Made by a program: the position numbers and the translations under genes. Positions 37,725 through 45,805 of a DNA stretch of 64,000 nucleotides are shown here, one piece after another (position 1 is the stretch's first letter; each line of letters starts with the position of its first letter). Under the pieces are notes generated by a model, which was given only the letters and a program-made list of their open reading frames with translations, was not told the DNA's origin and did not search any database. The DNA comes from a bacterium. GTDB taxonomy: Bacteria > UBP15 > UBA6099. Location: contig JAKQPS010000044.1 in NCBI GenBank assembly GCA_029564595.1, positions 62,001-126,000 on the forward strand. The letters are read 5' to 3'.

Positions 37725-38181
37725 GGGAGAACTATCCCCATCCGAAGCAAGAAATGTTCGTCATCATCTGCTCGAATGCGCCTCCTGCATGAGCCTAGCG
37801 AGGGATACTAGGTCGATGGCGGAGACGTTCGAGCAGCTTGGAAAAATCAAGCCGACACCGGCGCTGAGAGACAGAATACTTTTCGATTTGTCCGGCGGAG
37901 AATCCTCCGCCGCAAGAATGAATCCGGGCGCGGTCGTTTCGATGTGCAGAAAGATCGGGGCCGTCGCCGCTTGCGCTCTCTTCCTGTTCGGCAGCCTAGT
38001 CGCTTTAAACCTGAAAGAAACAAAAATTAAGAATGTTGTCGCGACATCGGAAAACGGCTCTGCAATAGCAAAAAACAGCCCTGAATACTATCCGTTCAGC
38101 CTGCTGGAGGAAAGCGACAGGACTTTTCTGTCAGGCGACATCTCAAGCGCGTTCGAGAATCTGTACGCGCTGCCGGAATAA
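37681..38181 (+). CDS. zinc-finger anti-sigma factor
   Basis: A 166-residue membrane-anchored anti-sigma factor. The N-terminal ZAS-type zinc finger is visible as RHHLLECASCMSLARD (H-x3-C-x2-C, about residues 23-38), preceded by LYAEGELSPSEARNV. One membrane helix lies at about 100-118 (IGAVAACALFLFGSLVALNL). The extracytoplasmic C-terminal part of about 45 residues includes YYPFSLLEESDRTFLSGDIS. It should hold the overlapping sigma factor inactive until an envelope signal arrives. Start ATG with GGAAGAG upstream. Confidence 0.88.
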   Translation: MKKCTFQKRARLYAEGELSPSEARNVRHHLLECASCMSLARDTRSMAETFEQLGKIKPTPALRDRILFDLSGGESSAARMNPGAVVSMCRKIGAVAACALFLFGSLVALNLKETKIKNVVATSENGSAIAKNSPEYYPFSLLEESDRTFLSGDISSAFENLYALPE

Positions 38182-38185
38182 ACTC

Positions 38186-38403
38186 GAATCCGACATTAGG
38201 ATTCGGGAGCGATTGTTTAGAGCGGATGAAATGCGGAACGCGAGACGAATTTTTGAGGTAGGGGCGGGGTTGCCCCGCCCCAAATTGTCACAGTTATTGG
38301 GCGCGGAAACCGCGCCCCTACTGAACAAAACAATGTGGCGGCAACGAAGCAGTTCGCCGCTATGAAAATCGCCCCGGTTCGTCGGCTCTATCGACGAATC
38401 CGG
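38186..38403 (+). repeat. 218-bp hairpin-rich dispersed repeat, copy B
   Basis: It begins 5 nt after the anti-sigma stop codon and ends 31 nt before the Spy-like gene. It carries the same four inverted repeats as copies A and C, including GGGGCGGGG/CCCCGCCCC and GGGCGCGG/CCGCGCCC. It probably forms several hairpins in the operon transcript and could affect expression of the downstream gene. Confidence 0.88.
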
Positions 38404-38433
38404 GATAAAAAGTTATCACGGAGGAAAACGATA

Positions 38434-38997
38434 ATGGAACAAGCAAAGAAATGGATAATTTTTTCGGTGGCGCTCGTGTTCGTCGCCGGTTTTCTCGGCG
38501 GCGCGTTCGCGGGTATGACGCTCGAAAGGAAAGGGCTGTTTTCAGGCGGCAAGCCGCCCATGCCGGAGCCGATGCAGTCGCGCCTGCCGCATCACGAGCA
38601 GATGAGGGAAAATTTCGCTCGAATGCTGAAAGAAGAACTTTCTCTGTCGGACGCTCAGGCGGCTCAACTGCTTGTGATAATTGAGAACAACGAGCAAGAG
38701 ATGATCAGACACAGGGACGAAATGTGGAACAGCATTCAGCAGATGAGACAGAAAATATCTACCCAGATAAAAGAAATTCTCGACGAAGAACAGAAGACAA
38801 AGTTTTCGGAACTTGAAGAAAGGATGGCGAGAGATTTTGAAGGCAGGGTAAAAGGGCCGATGGGAGAAAGAGGAGAAGATGGAGGTTTCGGGCCTCCGAA
38901 ACCTCACAGGGGCATTGGGCCGCGAGACGGCGGGGAACCGTTTCGGGGCGGACCGCCTCCGCAAGAACCTTTCGATCTGGAAGACCGGAAAAAATAG
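38434..38997 (+). CDS. Spy/CpxP-like periplasmic stress protein
   Basis: Start ATG 38434 (MEQAKKWIIF) has GGAGG at 38420-38424, which is better than upstream starts inside repeat B. The 187-residue protein has a signal anchor (about 6-27) and then a proline-rich stretch. A long amphipathic helical domain follows (LKEELSLSDAQAAQLLVIIE, EMWNSIQQMRQKISTQIKEI, DEEQKTKFSELEERMARDFE), similar to heavy-metal-resistance/CpxP/Spy proteins with an LTxxQ-like motif. The tail is Gly/Pro-rich. Such proteins are typical targets of envelope-stress sigma or two-component systems, which fits its place after the ECF pair. Confidence 0.8.
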   Translation: MEQAKKWIIFSVALVFVAGFLGGAFAGMTLERKGLFSGGKPPMPEPMQSRLPHHEQMRENFARMLKEELSLSDAQAAQLLVIIENNEQEMIRHRDEMWNSIQQMRQKISTQIKEILDEEQKTKFSELEERMARDFEGRVKGPMGERGEDGGFGPPKPHRGIGPRDGGEPFRGGPPPQEPFDLEDRKK

Positions 38998-39205
38998 CGG
39001 AGAACAGCGACCGCGCCGAACATCTCCCGTCCATCCTTTAAAGGAGGGATCGCCTATTGAGATTGTAGCATTAAAGATTTGAGCCGCATCCGACGGACTC
39101 CATGACGGATGCAAAATAAAGGCCGGACCTTTTCAGGAAGCCTTTAAATGCCTCCGAACGACTGAAGAGGCGAATGGTTTTACATTGCCAAATTTGAGGT
39201 GAAAC
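38998..39205 (+). promoter_or_regulatory. structured leader upstream of the repeat-protein gene
   Basis: Non-coding gap of about 208 nt with three possible hairpins: GCATCCG/CGGATGC (about 39088-39114), AAAGGC/GCCTTT (about 39119-39146) and GCCTC/GAGGC (about 39150-39172). A strong AAAGGAGGG at 39040-39048 is not followed by a convincing start codon (only a short ATT/TTG frame). I found no match to a known riboswitch consensus. Confidence 0.3.
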
Positions 39206-40102
39206 ATGAGCTTGGATAGAATCGACAACTCTAATATGTACCTTGCGATGCTGCAGATGGTTCAGCCGACTGGCATAACCGCCAACAACGTCGCAACCGG
39301 GCAGAGCGGAACGGACGGCTCGTTGAGCGTTGACACCGCCTATCTGTCTTCTTCATCCGGGACGCTCTCGGCGCTGTGGAGCATCCAGCAAACGGACCCG
39401 GAAAGTTTCAAAAGCATTTTGAACGAAATCTCGTCAAAGCTGCTTGCTGCCGCCGATGAGTCAAGCGAAGATTCCATCGTTTCCGGGATTCTGTCGGAAA
39501 TAGCCGCAAAGTTCAGCGAGGCGGCTGAAACGGGAGACCTCTCGACGCTGGCGGCAGGCGGGGCTAGAGAGGCCGGCCACAGACCGCCCCCGCCTCCTCC
39601 GCCCCCAATGGCGGAATCCGAGGTTATCAGCGCGGTCGAACAGGCGAACGAGGACTGCGGCGGCGTCCTCGGCGATATCTCAGGCATGTCGCTTAGCGAA
39701 ATTTTCGAGAAACTCCTAGAACTCAAGGAAACGGACCAAGAGAGCTACGAAACGTTGCTAGCTTCCATTGAGGAAGAATTGGTCGAGGCTTTCGAGGGCA
39801 TGGAGGGTTTTGAGGCGGAAGCTTCCGCCGCTCTGGCGGACAGTTTCTTGGCCAGTCTAGAATCCGGGGAGTTAACGCAAACACAGCAGCCTCCCCCGCC
39901 GCCTCCGCCTCCGCCTTTTGAATCGCGTTTCTCGGCATACACAACCGACGCGTCTACCGGAAGCCGAAGCTCGATGTCGGAGATTTTCGATGCGAGCGAC
40001 AGAGCGAGCGCGACTGTCACGGACAGTTGGGAAACAGCCATCAAGGAAGCCCGCGATGTTCTGCTGGCGGCCCTCGGTTCATCCCGCGTAGCCACAAGCT
40101 GA
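39206..40102 (+). CDS. unrecognised protein with two internal repeats and proline-rich linkers
   Basis: A 298-residue protein that I do not recognise. It has no signal peptide or membrane helix. Two similar units of about 65 residues are seen. One is near 55-118 (IQQTDPESFKSILNEISSKL, then GILSEIAAKFSEAAETGDLS). The other is near 166-228 (LKETDQESYETLLASIEEEL, then LADSFLASLESGELTQTQ). Each is followed by a proline run (PPPPPPPP and PPPPPPPPP). The same unit occurs once in the next gene. Predicted character is helical and acidic. The gene has GAGGTG upstream and is 69 nt from its relative. It may belong to the ECF sigma regulon by position. Confidence 0.65.
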   Translation: MSLDRIDNSNMYLAMLQMVQPTGITANNVATGQSGTDGSLSVDTAYLSSSSGTLSALWSIQQTDPESFKSILNEISSKLLAAADESSEDSIVSGILSEIAAKFSEAAETGDLSTLAAGGAREAGHRPPPPPPPPMAESEVISAVEQANEDCGGVLGDISGMSLSEIFEKLLELKETDQESYETLLASIEEELVEAFEGMEGFEAEASAALADSFLASLESGELTQTQQPPPPPPPPPFESRFSAYTTDASTGSRSSMSEIFDASDRASATVTDSWETAIKEARDVLLAALGSSRVATS

Positions 40103-40171
40103 GCGGCACGCCGGATAGACGGCGACGTCTCGCGCCGCCTTTCGGCTTGACACCATTAAAGGAGAAGGACA

Positions 40172-40936
40172 ATGGATGTTTCGGGAACCCAGAATTTGAC
40201 TTCCAACATTCAGCAGTACATGAACGTCATGAAACAGCGGATTGATTCGGCAATCAACGACGCGGTGAGCGGAGCGAATGTCGAGAACGGAAATCCGCTG
40301 GGAGACACGTTCGAATTTTCAGGGCCGGCCGACCTGCTTTCGAAGCTTTCGCAGCTTCAAGAGGCGGACCCGGAGAAGTTCAAGGAACTGTGCGCCGACA
40401 TCGCAGCAAAGTTGCGAGAAGCGGCGTCAAACTCGGATGCCGATGGGATGGACGCCGGAATGCTTGAATCGCTGGCGACCAGATTCGAAACCGCGGCCTC
40501 GACCGGCGATCTGACGTCTTTACAGCCGCCGCAAATGGAGCGCGGCGGCGGCGGACCGCAGGGCGCGGGCGGCGCTCCCCCGGCGGGCGCTTCGGGCGCT
40601 TCCGGAGGCGCGGGCGGCGTGGCCGCCTCGGAAGAATGTTCCACTTGCGCCGTCTGCGGAGCGAAAATCGAGGACGGAGCCTCCTCATGCTCCAAGTGCG
40701 GCTCTGAAGTGAACGAAAGCGATTCCGAGGAAGAAACAGATTCCACGGACGCCGCCGCTCAGAACGCTAAAATCGCTCAGTATCTTCTTTACTCAACGGA
40801 ATCCGAGCAGAACTCGCTTCTGGAAGCGTTGACCAAGCTGTGGGAAGAAAACGGCTCCAAATCCGATTCCGGATCCGACGCCATGAGCGAAATTAGAGAA
40901 ATGTTGACGCAGGCTTTCGAGCGGATTACGCAGTAA
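40172..40936 (+). CDS. unrecognised repeat protein with central zinc ribbon
   Basis: A 254-residue relative of the preceding protein. Residues about 45-118 carry the shared unit (LSQLQEADPEKFKELCADIA, then MLESLATRFETAASTGDLTS). A Gly/Ala/Pro-rich linker follows, then a C-x2-C...C-x2-C zinc-ribbon-like segment (CAVCGAKIEDGASSCSKCGS), an acidic Ser/Asp/Glu stretch and a C-terminal helix (SEIREMLTQAFERIT). It lacks a signal peptide. AGGAG precedes the ATG. The shared unit plus ribbon suggests a protein-interaction or scaffold role, which is only inference. Confidence 0.65.
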   Translation: MDVSGTQNLTSNIQQYMNVMKQRIDSAINDAVSGANVENGNPLGDTFEFSGPADLLSKLSQLQEADPEKFKELCADIAAKLREAASNSDADGMDAGMLESLATRFETAASTGDLTSLQPPQMERGGGGPQGAGGAPPAGASGASGGAGGVAASEECSTCAVCGAKIEDGASSCSKCGSEVNESDSEEETDSTDAAAQNAKIAQYLLYSTESEQNSLLEALTKLWEENGSKSDSGSDAMSEIREMLTQAFERITQ

Positions 40937-40943
40937 CGCGCAG

Positions 40944-41080
40944 TTTCACGCGCGGAAATCGTGAAAATCCGCTCGTCTTACTCTCACGCAGACCGGAAGC
41001 GACGGCAACGCGAGTCAGACTACTACTAATCAGGTCATCTCGCGCTCACAAGCCGAAGCTTCCGGTCTCTTTTTTTATTC
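40944..41080 (+). ncRNA. possible structured RNA or long-loop terminator after the repeat-protein gene
   Basis: A nested set of inverted repeats: TTTCACG/CGTGAAA (40944-40966), then a perfect 10-bp outer stem GACCGGAAGC/GCTTCCGGTC (40991-41000 with 41058-41067) enclosing a 6-bp stem CGCGAG/CTCGCG (41009-41014 with 41039-41044). The outer stem is followed immediately by a T-tract (41068-41077). It ends transcription of the repeat-protein genes. The enclosed 57 nt are more than a simple terminator needs. Confidence 0.4.
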
Positions 41081-41092
41081 CAAAAAAAATCC

Positions 41093-41309
41093 GAATCCGT
41101 CATTAGGATTCGGGCGCGATTTTTCAGAGCGGATGAGTCTCGGAACGCGAAACGCATTTTTGAAGCCGGGGCGGGGTTGCCCCGCCCCAAATTGTCACAG
41201 TTATTGGGCGCGGAAACCGCGCGCCTACTTAACAAATAATGTGGCGGCAACAAAGCAGCTCGCCGCTATGAAAATCGCCCCGGTTCGCCGGCTCAAACGA
41301 CGAATCCGG
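41093..41309 (+). repeat. 218-bp hairpin-rich dispersed repeat, copy C
   Basis: Closest to copy B; the central block around GGGGCGGGG/CCCCGCCCC and GGGCGCGG/CCGCGC is almost unchanged. It lies between the convergent ends of the repeat-protein gene and the propeller/toroid gene, 13 nt after the T-tract of the preceding structured element. One arm of the second hairpin has a C-to-G change. Confidence 0.88.
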
Positions 41310-41367
41310 AACAAAATATCGCTCATTGCGAGGAAGATGTCAGCTATTGTTTTTCGATGTGCGGCAG

Positions 41368-43104
41368 TCAGTCCGATTGCGGAACGATCATTCCGTGGTG
41401 GCGCGCCATCCAGTACGGGAGCAGGAAGAACTGTGCCATAGCCTCGGAGCGCCCGCCGTCGTCGGCGTCGAGCGCGAGCATGTTTTCAGACCATCTTATC
41501 GTCCGCGCTTCTTCGTAAGGAAGGATGGAGGCCATCTGAGGCGAGCGGAACCTGTCGTTTTTGGGAGAGAGTTTGACGTCCGCGCGGACGCTGTTGAAAA
41601 CGGAATGTTTGACGAGGTCTAAAGGAAGCTCGCGTAGCGTCTGGACCGCCGCGTCGAGGCCGTAATTCTTCCGAGCGAACGCTCCGAAGATGATTATCTG
41701 CTCGGGGTTGCGGTTGGGTAGCAGCTCTACATGCGACCTTCGAAGCCCTTCTAAATAGTAGTCGCTCCTCAGTTTTTCGTTTTTCTCATACCGCAGCAGA
41801 TTGTAGAAGCTGAGGTATCCCATTTCGTAGCTGTCGTGGTTTATCTGGTTGCGGTCGCAGATAGATTTCCATTCGCGGACGTTGCGGTGGTAGTTATGCT
41901 CTTTGACGAGTTTTTTATAGTGTTCGAGATATTTTTCGTCGCCGGTGACATGGTGAGCGGAGATAAGGGCGTTGAGGATTTCCGCGGAATTCAGGCCCTG
42001 ATCGCCGAGAGGGCCGGGGCCTCGGTTTATCCATTCAGGCTCGAAGTGGCCGTCGCTAGTGGTTTTTCCGTCCACGCCGACTAATCGGTAGCCGTTGTCG
42101 ATAATGTGGTCCATCATGCGTGCGAAGGCGGAGGCGATGCGCGCCTTTTCGTTTTCGTCGGCGCAAAGGTCGTAATATATCGGCAGACCGAACGCATGTC
42201 CCACCACCTCGTCCACGCTGGTGTCGTTTTTCCAGCAGAGGGACTTGTCGGGAAGAAAATGCCAGTTGTGAGGATCGGAGCCGGGGCATCGTTCCGGTGG
42301 CAGGACGCTGCGCGCGGGCAGTCCGCCGAACTCGTCGGGAGAGACGGTCAGAAGAAGCAGCATAGCTTCAAGAGAGCGACGGGCGTTAGCTAGAGCGTGC
42401 GGATCGCCCGTCGCCGAATATCTGAAGCATTCGGCGGCAAGATACATCTCCGTCCATTGCCCGTCGTTGTCATCGTCGGTGAGGAAAAAAGAGTTTACGT
42501 CGCCGGGCGAGCGAAGCGGAGAATCAGTGATGAAGCCGTCGCGGTTGTGGCGCGCCTGCATTATTTCGCTGAACAAGAGAGCCTTCTGTTCGAGAGTCAT
42601 TTCGCGCTGCTCTATCCGTCCAAGGCCGCCGTCCGTGTTGACGATGACAGAGCGCCCGTCGGCGGAGACGGAGAGAGCCGACACGTTGTCGCCGGGGAGC
42701 CATCTGCGGCCAGCAAAATATCTCCAGCCACTGCCGTCGAAGCGGATTACACCCCGCGCGGTTCCCGTCCAGAAAACGCCGTCCGGCCCGAAATCCACGC
42801 ATGCGATATCTTCGTAAGGAAGCCCCTGCTTTCCGGTTATCGTTTTGGTGGAACCGTCGGGAAAAGAGACGATTATCCCGGCGGAGGAAGCGGCCCAAAT
42901 CGAGCCGTCAGGCGCGGCGGCGGATTTCTTGCAACCAATCGAATCGGCTGTCGTGTCGCCGCTCGCGGCTCCTTTCGTCCATTGCAGGTACGAAGTGTCG
43001 ATTAAAAAATCGATGTCTTTTTCGGCGTCGGCAAGAACGCCGGCGCAAAAAAACGCAATGATTATCGTTATCGCCATCGTGACGGTTATGCCATATTTTT
43101 TCAT
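41368..43104 (-). CDS. secreted protein with N-terminal propeller repeats and C-terminal alpha/alpha-toroid-like domain
   Basis: Start ATG 43104 with GGAGG upstream is preferred over 43143. The roughly 578-residue product has a signal peptide (MKKYGITVTMAITIIIAFFCAGVLA). Residues to about 170 contain blades like those of two-component-regulator propellers (SAAAPDGSIWAASSAGIIVS, VDFGPDGVFWTGTARGVIRF, ALSVSADGRSVIVNTDGGLG). The rest is helical and tryptophan/histidine-rich (FFLTDDDNDGQWTEMYLAAE, INHDSYEMGYLSFYNLLRYE), like six-hairpin glycosidase-type toroids. No catalytic residues can be assigned. It starts about 40 nt after a GT39-like gene on the same strand, suggesting surface polysaccharide work. 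Confidence 0.65.
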   Translation of the reverse strand: MKKYGITVTMAITIIIAFFCAGVLADAEKDIDFLIDTSYLQWTKGAASGDTTADSIGCKKSAAAPDGSIWAASSAGIIVSFPDGSTKTITGKQGLPYEDIACVDFGPDGVFWTGTARGVIRFDGSGWRYFAGRRWLPGDNVSALSVSADGRSVIVNTDGGLGRIEQREMTLEQKALLFSEIMQARHNRDGFITDSPLRSPGDVNSFFLTDDDNDGQWTEMYLAAECFRYSATGDPHALANARRSLEAMLLLLTVSPDEFGGLPARSVLPPERCPGSDPHNWHFLPDKSLCWKNDTSVDEVVGHAFGLPIYYDLCADENEKARIASAFARMMDHIIDNGYRLVGVDGKTTSDGHFEPEWINRGPGPLGDQGLNSAEILNALISAHHVTGDEKYLEHYKKLVKEHNYHRNVREWKSICDRNQINHDSYEMGYLSFYNLLRYEKNEKLRSDYYLEGLRRSHVELLPNRNPEQIIIFGAFARKNYGLDAAVQTLRELPLDLVKHSVFNSVRADVKLSPKNDRFRSPQMASILPYEEARTIRWSENMLALDADDGGRSEAMAQFFLLPYWMARHHGMIVPQSD

Positions 43105-43146
43105 GCTGCAAGCCCTCCATGCCACATACGCAATGCGCAACATTAG

Positions 43147-44646
43147 TCATTCTTTGACAAACTTGAGCAACAGGCCCTCAGGCTCTGCGGAGAGGTTTGT
43201 TATATGGAACTGAGTATTCTCAGCCTCTACGAACTCGTGTTTGAGCAGATTCAGCATTGATCCTTCGGGGTCGACGCGAGTCCTTGTTCCAAGACCATAA
43301 AACGCATAAATATTTTCGGAGCCTTGAACATCGACGGCAATCCTTTCAAGGTCGTCGATGGAGAGATGAGGGATGGAGACGTATGGTTTGAGAGGGTCAT
43401 AGGAGTCGGGCGCGGAAATGACGCGGGCTTCGCCTTCATAAAAAGCGTCGAACAGATTTGACAGGTACGGCGGATTCAGGATAATCACATCGCGAGAAGA
43501 GACGGTCGCGTTCAGTTGGCGTATCACATCGCGGGTGTCAGGCTCGTTTCTAGCGGAAGAGTAATAGAAGAACAGGGCGAAAGCGGGAAGAAGCGCAGAA
43601 GCAACAAGGGTGGCGCGACCGCGGAAAGCCCGTTCCAGCCCGGCGGCTACGCACAGATAGAACATGGGAGCGAGCATAAAATGGTATTTCGGAAAAAAAT
43701 AAAGGCCGAATAACAGCATTAGAAGCCAGTTAAGCAGAATTGAGAAAACGGCGGCTGAAAACCAAAGCCGAATCAGTCTGTCTCGGAATAACCGGATCAG
43801 ACCGGCCAGAGCCGCGGCGCTCCAGAGCGCAAACCAAAACCATTGCAGCGCGTGAACGCCCGGCAGAAAATGAGTCCCGGTGAATTCCCAGAAAACTTTA
43901 AATAAACCGCCGACTGGAAACGTGGAGAGATGCTCGGTCAAAGAGTGAAATCCGACGAATTCAAGTTGGCGGGAAGTCTGCCCTGAAAGCGAGCCGAGCC
44001 ATGGTAGAAATAGAAGCAGAGAGAAGAACATCGCGGCAAACCAGCGCGCCGCCGCGCGACGGCGGGAGCCGACGGCGACGGCTTCCACCGCTATGTAGAT
44101 TGTCATTCCAGCTAGGCATAGGATTCCGATGTAGAACGAATAAGCCAGCAAAGCGGCGGCGGCTCCAAGAGCCGCAATCCCTGAAAAAACCCGGCGTTCC
44201 GCCATGCGCGATTCCACGAAAATCACCAGCATAAACGCGAGACCGGCGAGAGTTCCGTATCTCAACTCCTGCGCGATGTTGACAGAGAACGGAGACAATG
44301 AATAAAGGATGAAGGCGGAGAGGGCTATTGCCGGGCCTGCTACGCGTTTTCCGACCGTATATAGAAGCGCTCCCGCGGCGCAACCGGCGAGGGCGGGGAT
44401 GACGCGCAGAACAGTCGGGCTGGCTCCTATTGAAGAAAACGGATGAAGAAGCAGATAAAACAAAGGGGGATGGTTTTCCGCTGCGGATGCCCGCAGAATA
44501 TCTGAAGGCGAAAGCCGGGATATTGTGAAACTGAACGCCTCGTCGATATTGAAAACGCGCGCGTCGAGCATAAAAACGCGCAACGCCGCGCAGAACAAAA
44601 AAACGGCGAGCGCCGCCATCCGCGTGTTTCGTTCGCCGGTTGTCAT
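43147..44646 (-). CDS. GT39-like polytopic membrane glycosyltransferase
   Basis: A 499-residue membrane protein with about eleven hydrophobic helices. It has the GT39/ArnT-type first loop, with an acidic pair in LDARVFNIDEAFSFTISRLS followed by SAAENHPPLFYLLLHPFSSI, a strongly typical motif (D-E then H-P-P). A C-terminal soluble domain of about 120 residues carries TVSSRDVIILNPPYLSNLFD. Such enzymes move sugars from lipid phosphates to proteins or envelope glycans outside the membrane. It is the upstream partner of the propeller/toroid gene. Confidence 0.85.
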   Translation of the reverse strand: MTTGERNTRMAALAVFLFCAALRVFMLDARVFNIDEAFSFTISRLSPSDILRASAAENHPPLFYLLLHPFSSIGASPTVLRVIPALAGCAAGALLYTVGKRVAGPAIALSAFILYSLSPFSVNIAQELRYGTLAGLAFMLVIFVESRMAERRVFSGIAALGAAAALLAYSFYIGILCLAGMTIYIAVEAVAVGSRRRAAARWFAAMFFSLLLFLPWLGSLSGQTSRQLEFVGFHSLTEHLSTFPVGGLFKVFWEFTGTHFLPGVHALQWFWFALWSAAALAGLIRLFRDRLIRLWFSAAVFSILLNWLLMLLFGLYFFPKYHFMLAPMFYLCVAAGLERAFRGRATLVASALLPAFALFFYYSSARNEPDTRDVIRQLNATVSSRDVIILNPPYLSNLFDAFYEGEARVISAPDSYDPLKPYVSIPHLSIDDLERIAVDVQGSENIYAFYGLGTRTRVDPEGSMLNLLKHEFVEAENTQFHITNLSAEPEGLLLKFVKE

Positions 44647-44713
44647 GCCGATATTATAGCGCCGTCGAAATACCGGGCTACACTGAATTGGAAAACGTTT
44701 GTTCGCGCGGTTA

Positions 44714-45655
44714 TCAATTCGCCCATGGAGGAATCGGTTTCAAAGCTTCTTCCTTGGTGGCCGGGACAATAGTCGTGTATTCGTAAACCTGAGGATTCAC
44801 GAGAATTTTGCTAAAGTTTCCGTTGAACGCGGCCGAAGCTGGCGGAATCACCCAGTATGAGTTGAGCACCGCGGCTTCTCCAAACCCGTGCCAGACTGTG
44901 TCGTACTTCAACTGTCCGCCTTCTCTTGTTCCAGAAAACTTCAGATAATAGTCTTCGCTCTTCTCGGTTTGAACGCTGAACATGGGGAGATAATATATCC
45001 TGTCCTGCTCCGTCCATTTGCCTTTGAGAAGAAACACTATCTCCGCGAGAAGTCCCAGAGGTTCGCCGCTCATAGGGAATGTCCTCGGAGCCACAGCCGG
45101 AGCATCCTCGTACTTTATCGAAATCACTCTATTGGTCCAATCGTAATAGGCGGTTTTGTTTATTCTTACGGATGAAGGCGGCGCGTAGGATTTTGCTCCG
45201 CTTGAGTACAACGACCAGAACTGTGTAAGGAATCTGGCGTTGCTCTCAATGTGTGTGCGCATAACTCTTCCGGTCGAGTGGTGAAATGTTTCAGACACTA
45301 TGGTCTCGGTTTTTTGAAGATTCATATCATGATAGTTCTGCTCTGTGCGGCTGATCATGGTGACAACTTGATTGCCTGCCGGGTCCGTCTCGAACTTGTG
45401 GATGATATAGCCGTATCTGAAAGTCCCCGACCTCGGATCTGTGACTGACACAGTAAAATACTGCTCCTGCGGATTCAGCTTGACAGGGGCAAGCATTTGC
45501 GGAGTTATCCTTAAAGCGCCCCTGAGTTCCGGTTTCACGTATCCAAGGGATCGGGGGTCGGACTGGGCGAAGGCGCGCGAGGCGAAACAAGCCAGAGCCG
45601 CCGCCACAACCATCGCCACAAAGATTTTTTTCGTTTCGCGTTTCATCGCCGACAT
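44714..45655 (-). CDS. secreted protein of unknown function
   Basis: A 313-residue protein with a signal peptide (about 8-30, VAMVVAAALACFASRAFA). The rest is beta-rich: QEQYFTVSVTDPRSGTFRYG, VVTMISRTEQNYHDMNLQKT and DWTNRVISIKYEDAPAVAPR look like long strands of an outer-membrane-lipoprotein-carrier or DUF3108-like fold. I cannot assign a family with confidence. The start may be the second ATG (45646), because a possible -10 (TAAAAT) overlaps the first. It stands alone between convergent or divergent neighbours. Confidence 0.6.
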   Translation of the reverse strand: MSAMKRETKKIFVAMVVAAALACFASRAFAQSDPRSLGYVKPELRGALRITPQMLAPVKLNPQEQYFTVSVTDPRSGTFRYGYIIHKFETDPAGNQVVTMISRTEQNYHDMNLQKTETIVSETFHHSTGRVMRTHIESNARFLTQFWSLYSSGAKSYAPPSSVRINKTAYYDWTNRVISIKYEDAPAVAPRTFPMSGEPLGLLAEIVFLLKGKWTEQDRIYYLPMFSVQTEKSEDYYLKFSGTREGGQLKYDTVWHGFGEAAVLNSYWVIPPASAAFNGNFSKILVNPQVYEYTTIVPATKEEALKPIPPWAN

Positions 45656-45805
45656 TTTAACACAACCCCGGGCAAGATGTAAAAGAGGGAACGCGGGAAA
45701 TCATTCCGGCCCCGTGATCCCTTCCGCCCGTTTTGGCTTCATTATGGAGACGCGTCGTTTTTTGGATTATAATTCCGCCGTAAAACGTATGAAAGGACGA
45801 GCGCG

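Noticed and set aside
38143-38328. A frame on the minus strand open through all three 218-bp repeat copies, giving similar peptides (SAPNNCDNLGRGNPAP-like)
   Set aside because: Similarity follows from DNA-level repetition. Starts differ, no ribosome binding site is shared, and changes between copies do not favour silent positions in any obvious way.
39030-39200. Possible cyclic-di-GMP or other riboswitch before the repeat-protein gene
   Set aside because: Hairpins are present but the conserved loop and receptor sequences of known classes could not be matched by eye.
40944-41080. Resemblance of the GCAACGCGAGTCAGAC stretch to the end of a cobalamin riboswitch
   Set aside because: The upstream cobalamin-riboswitch core is absent, the element lies after a gene and before convergent genes, and no B12-related gene follows.
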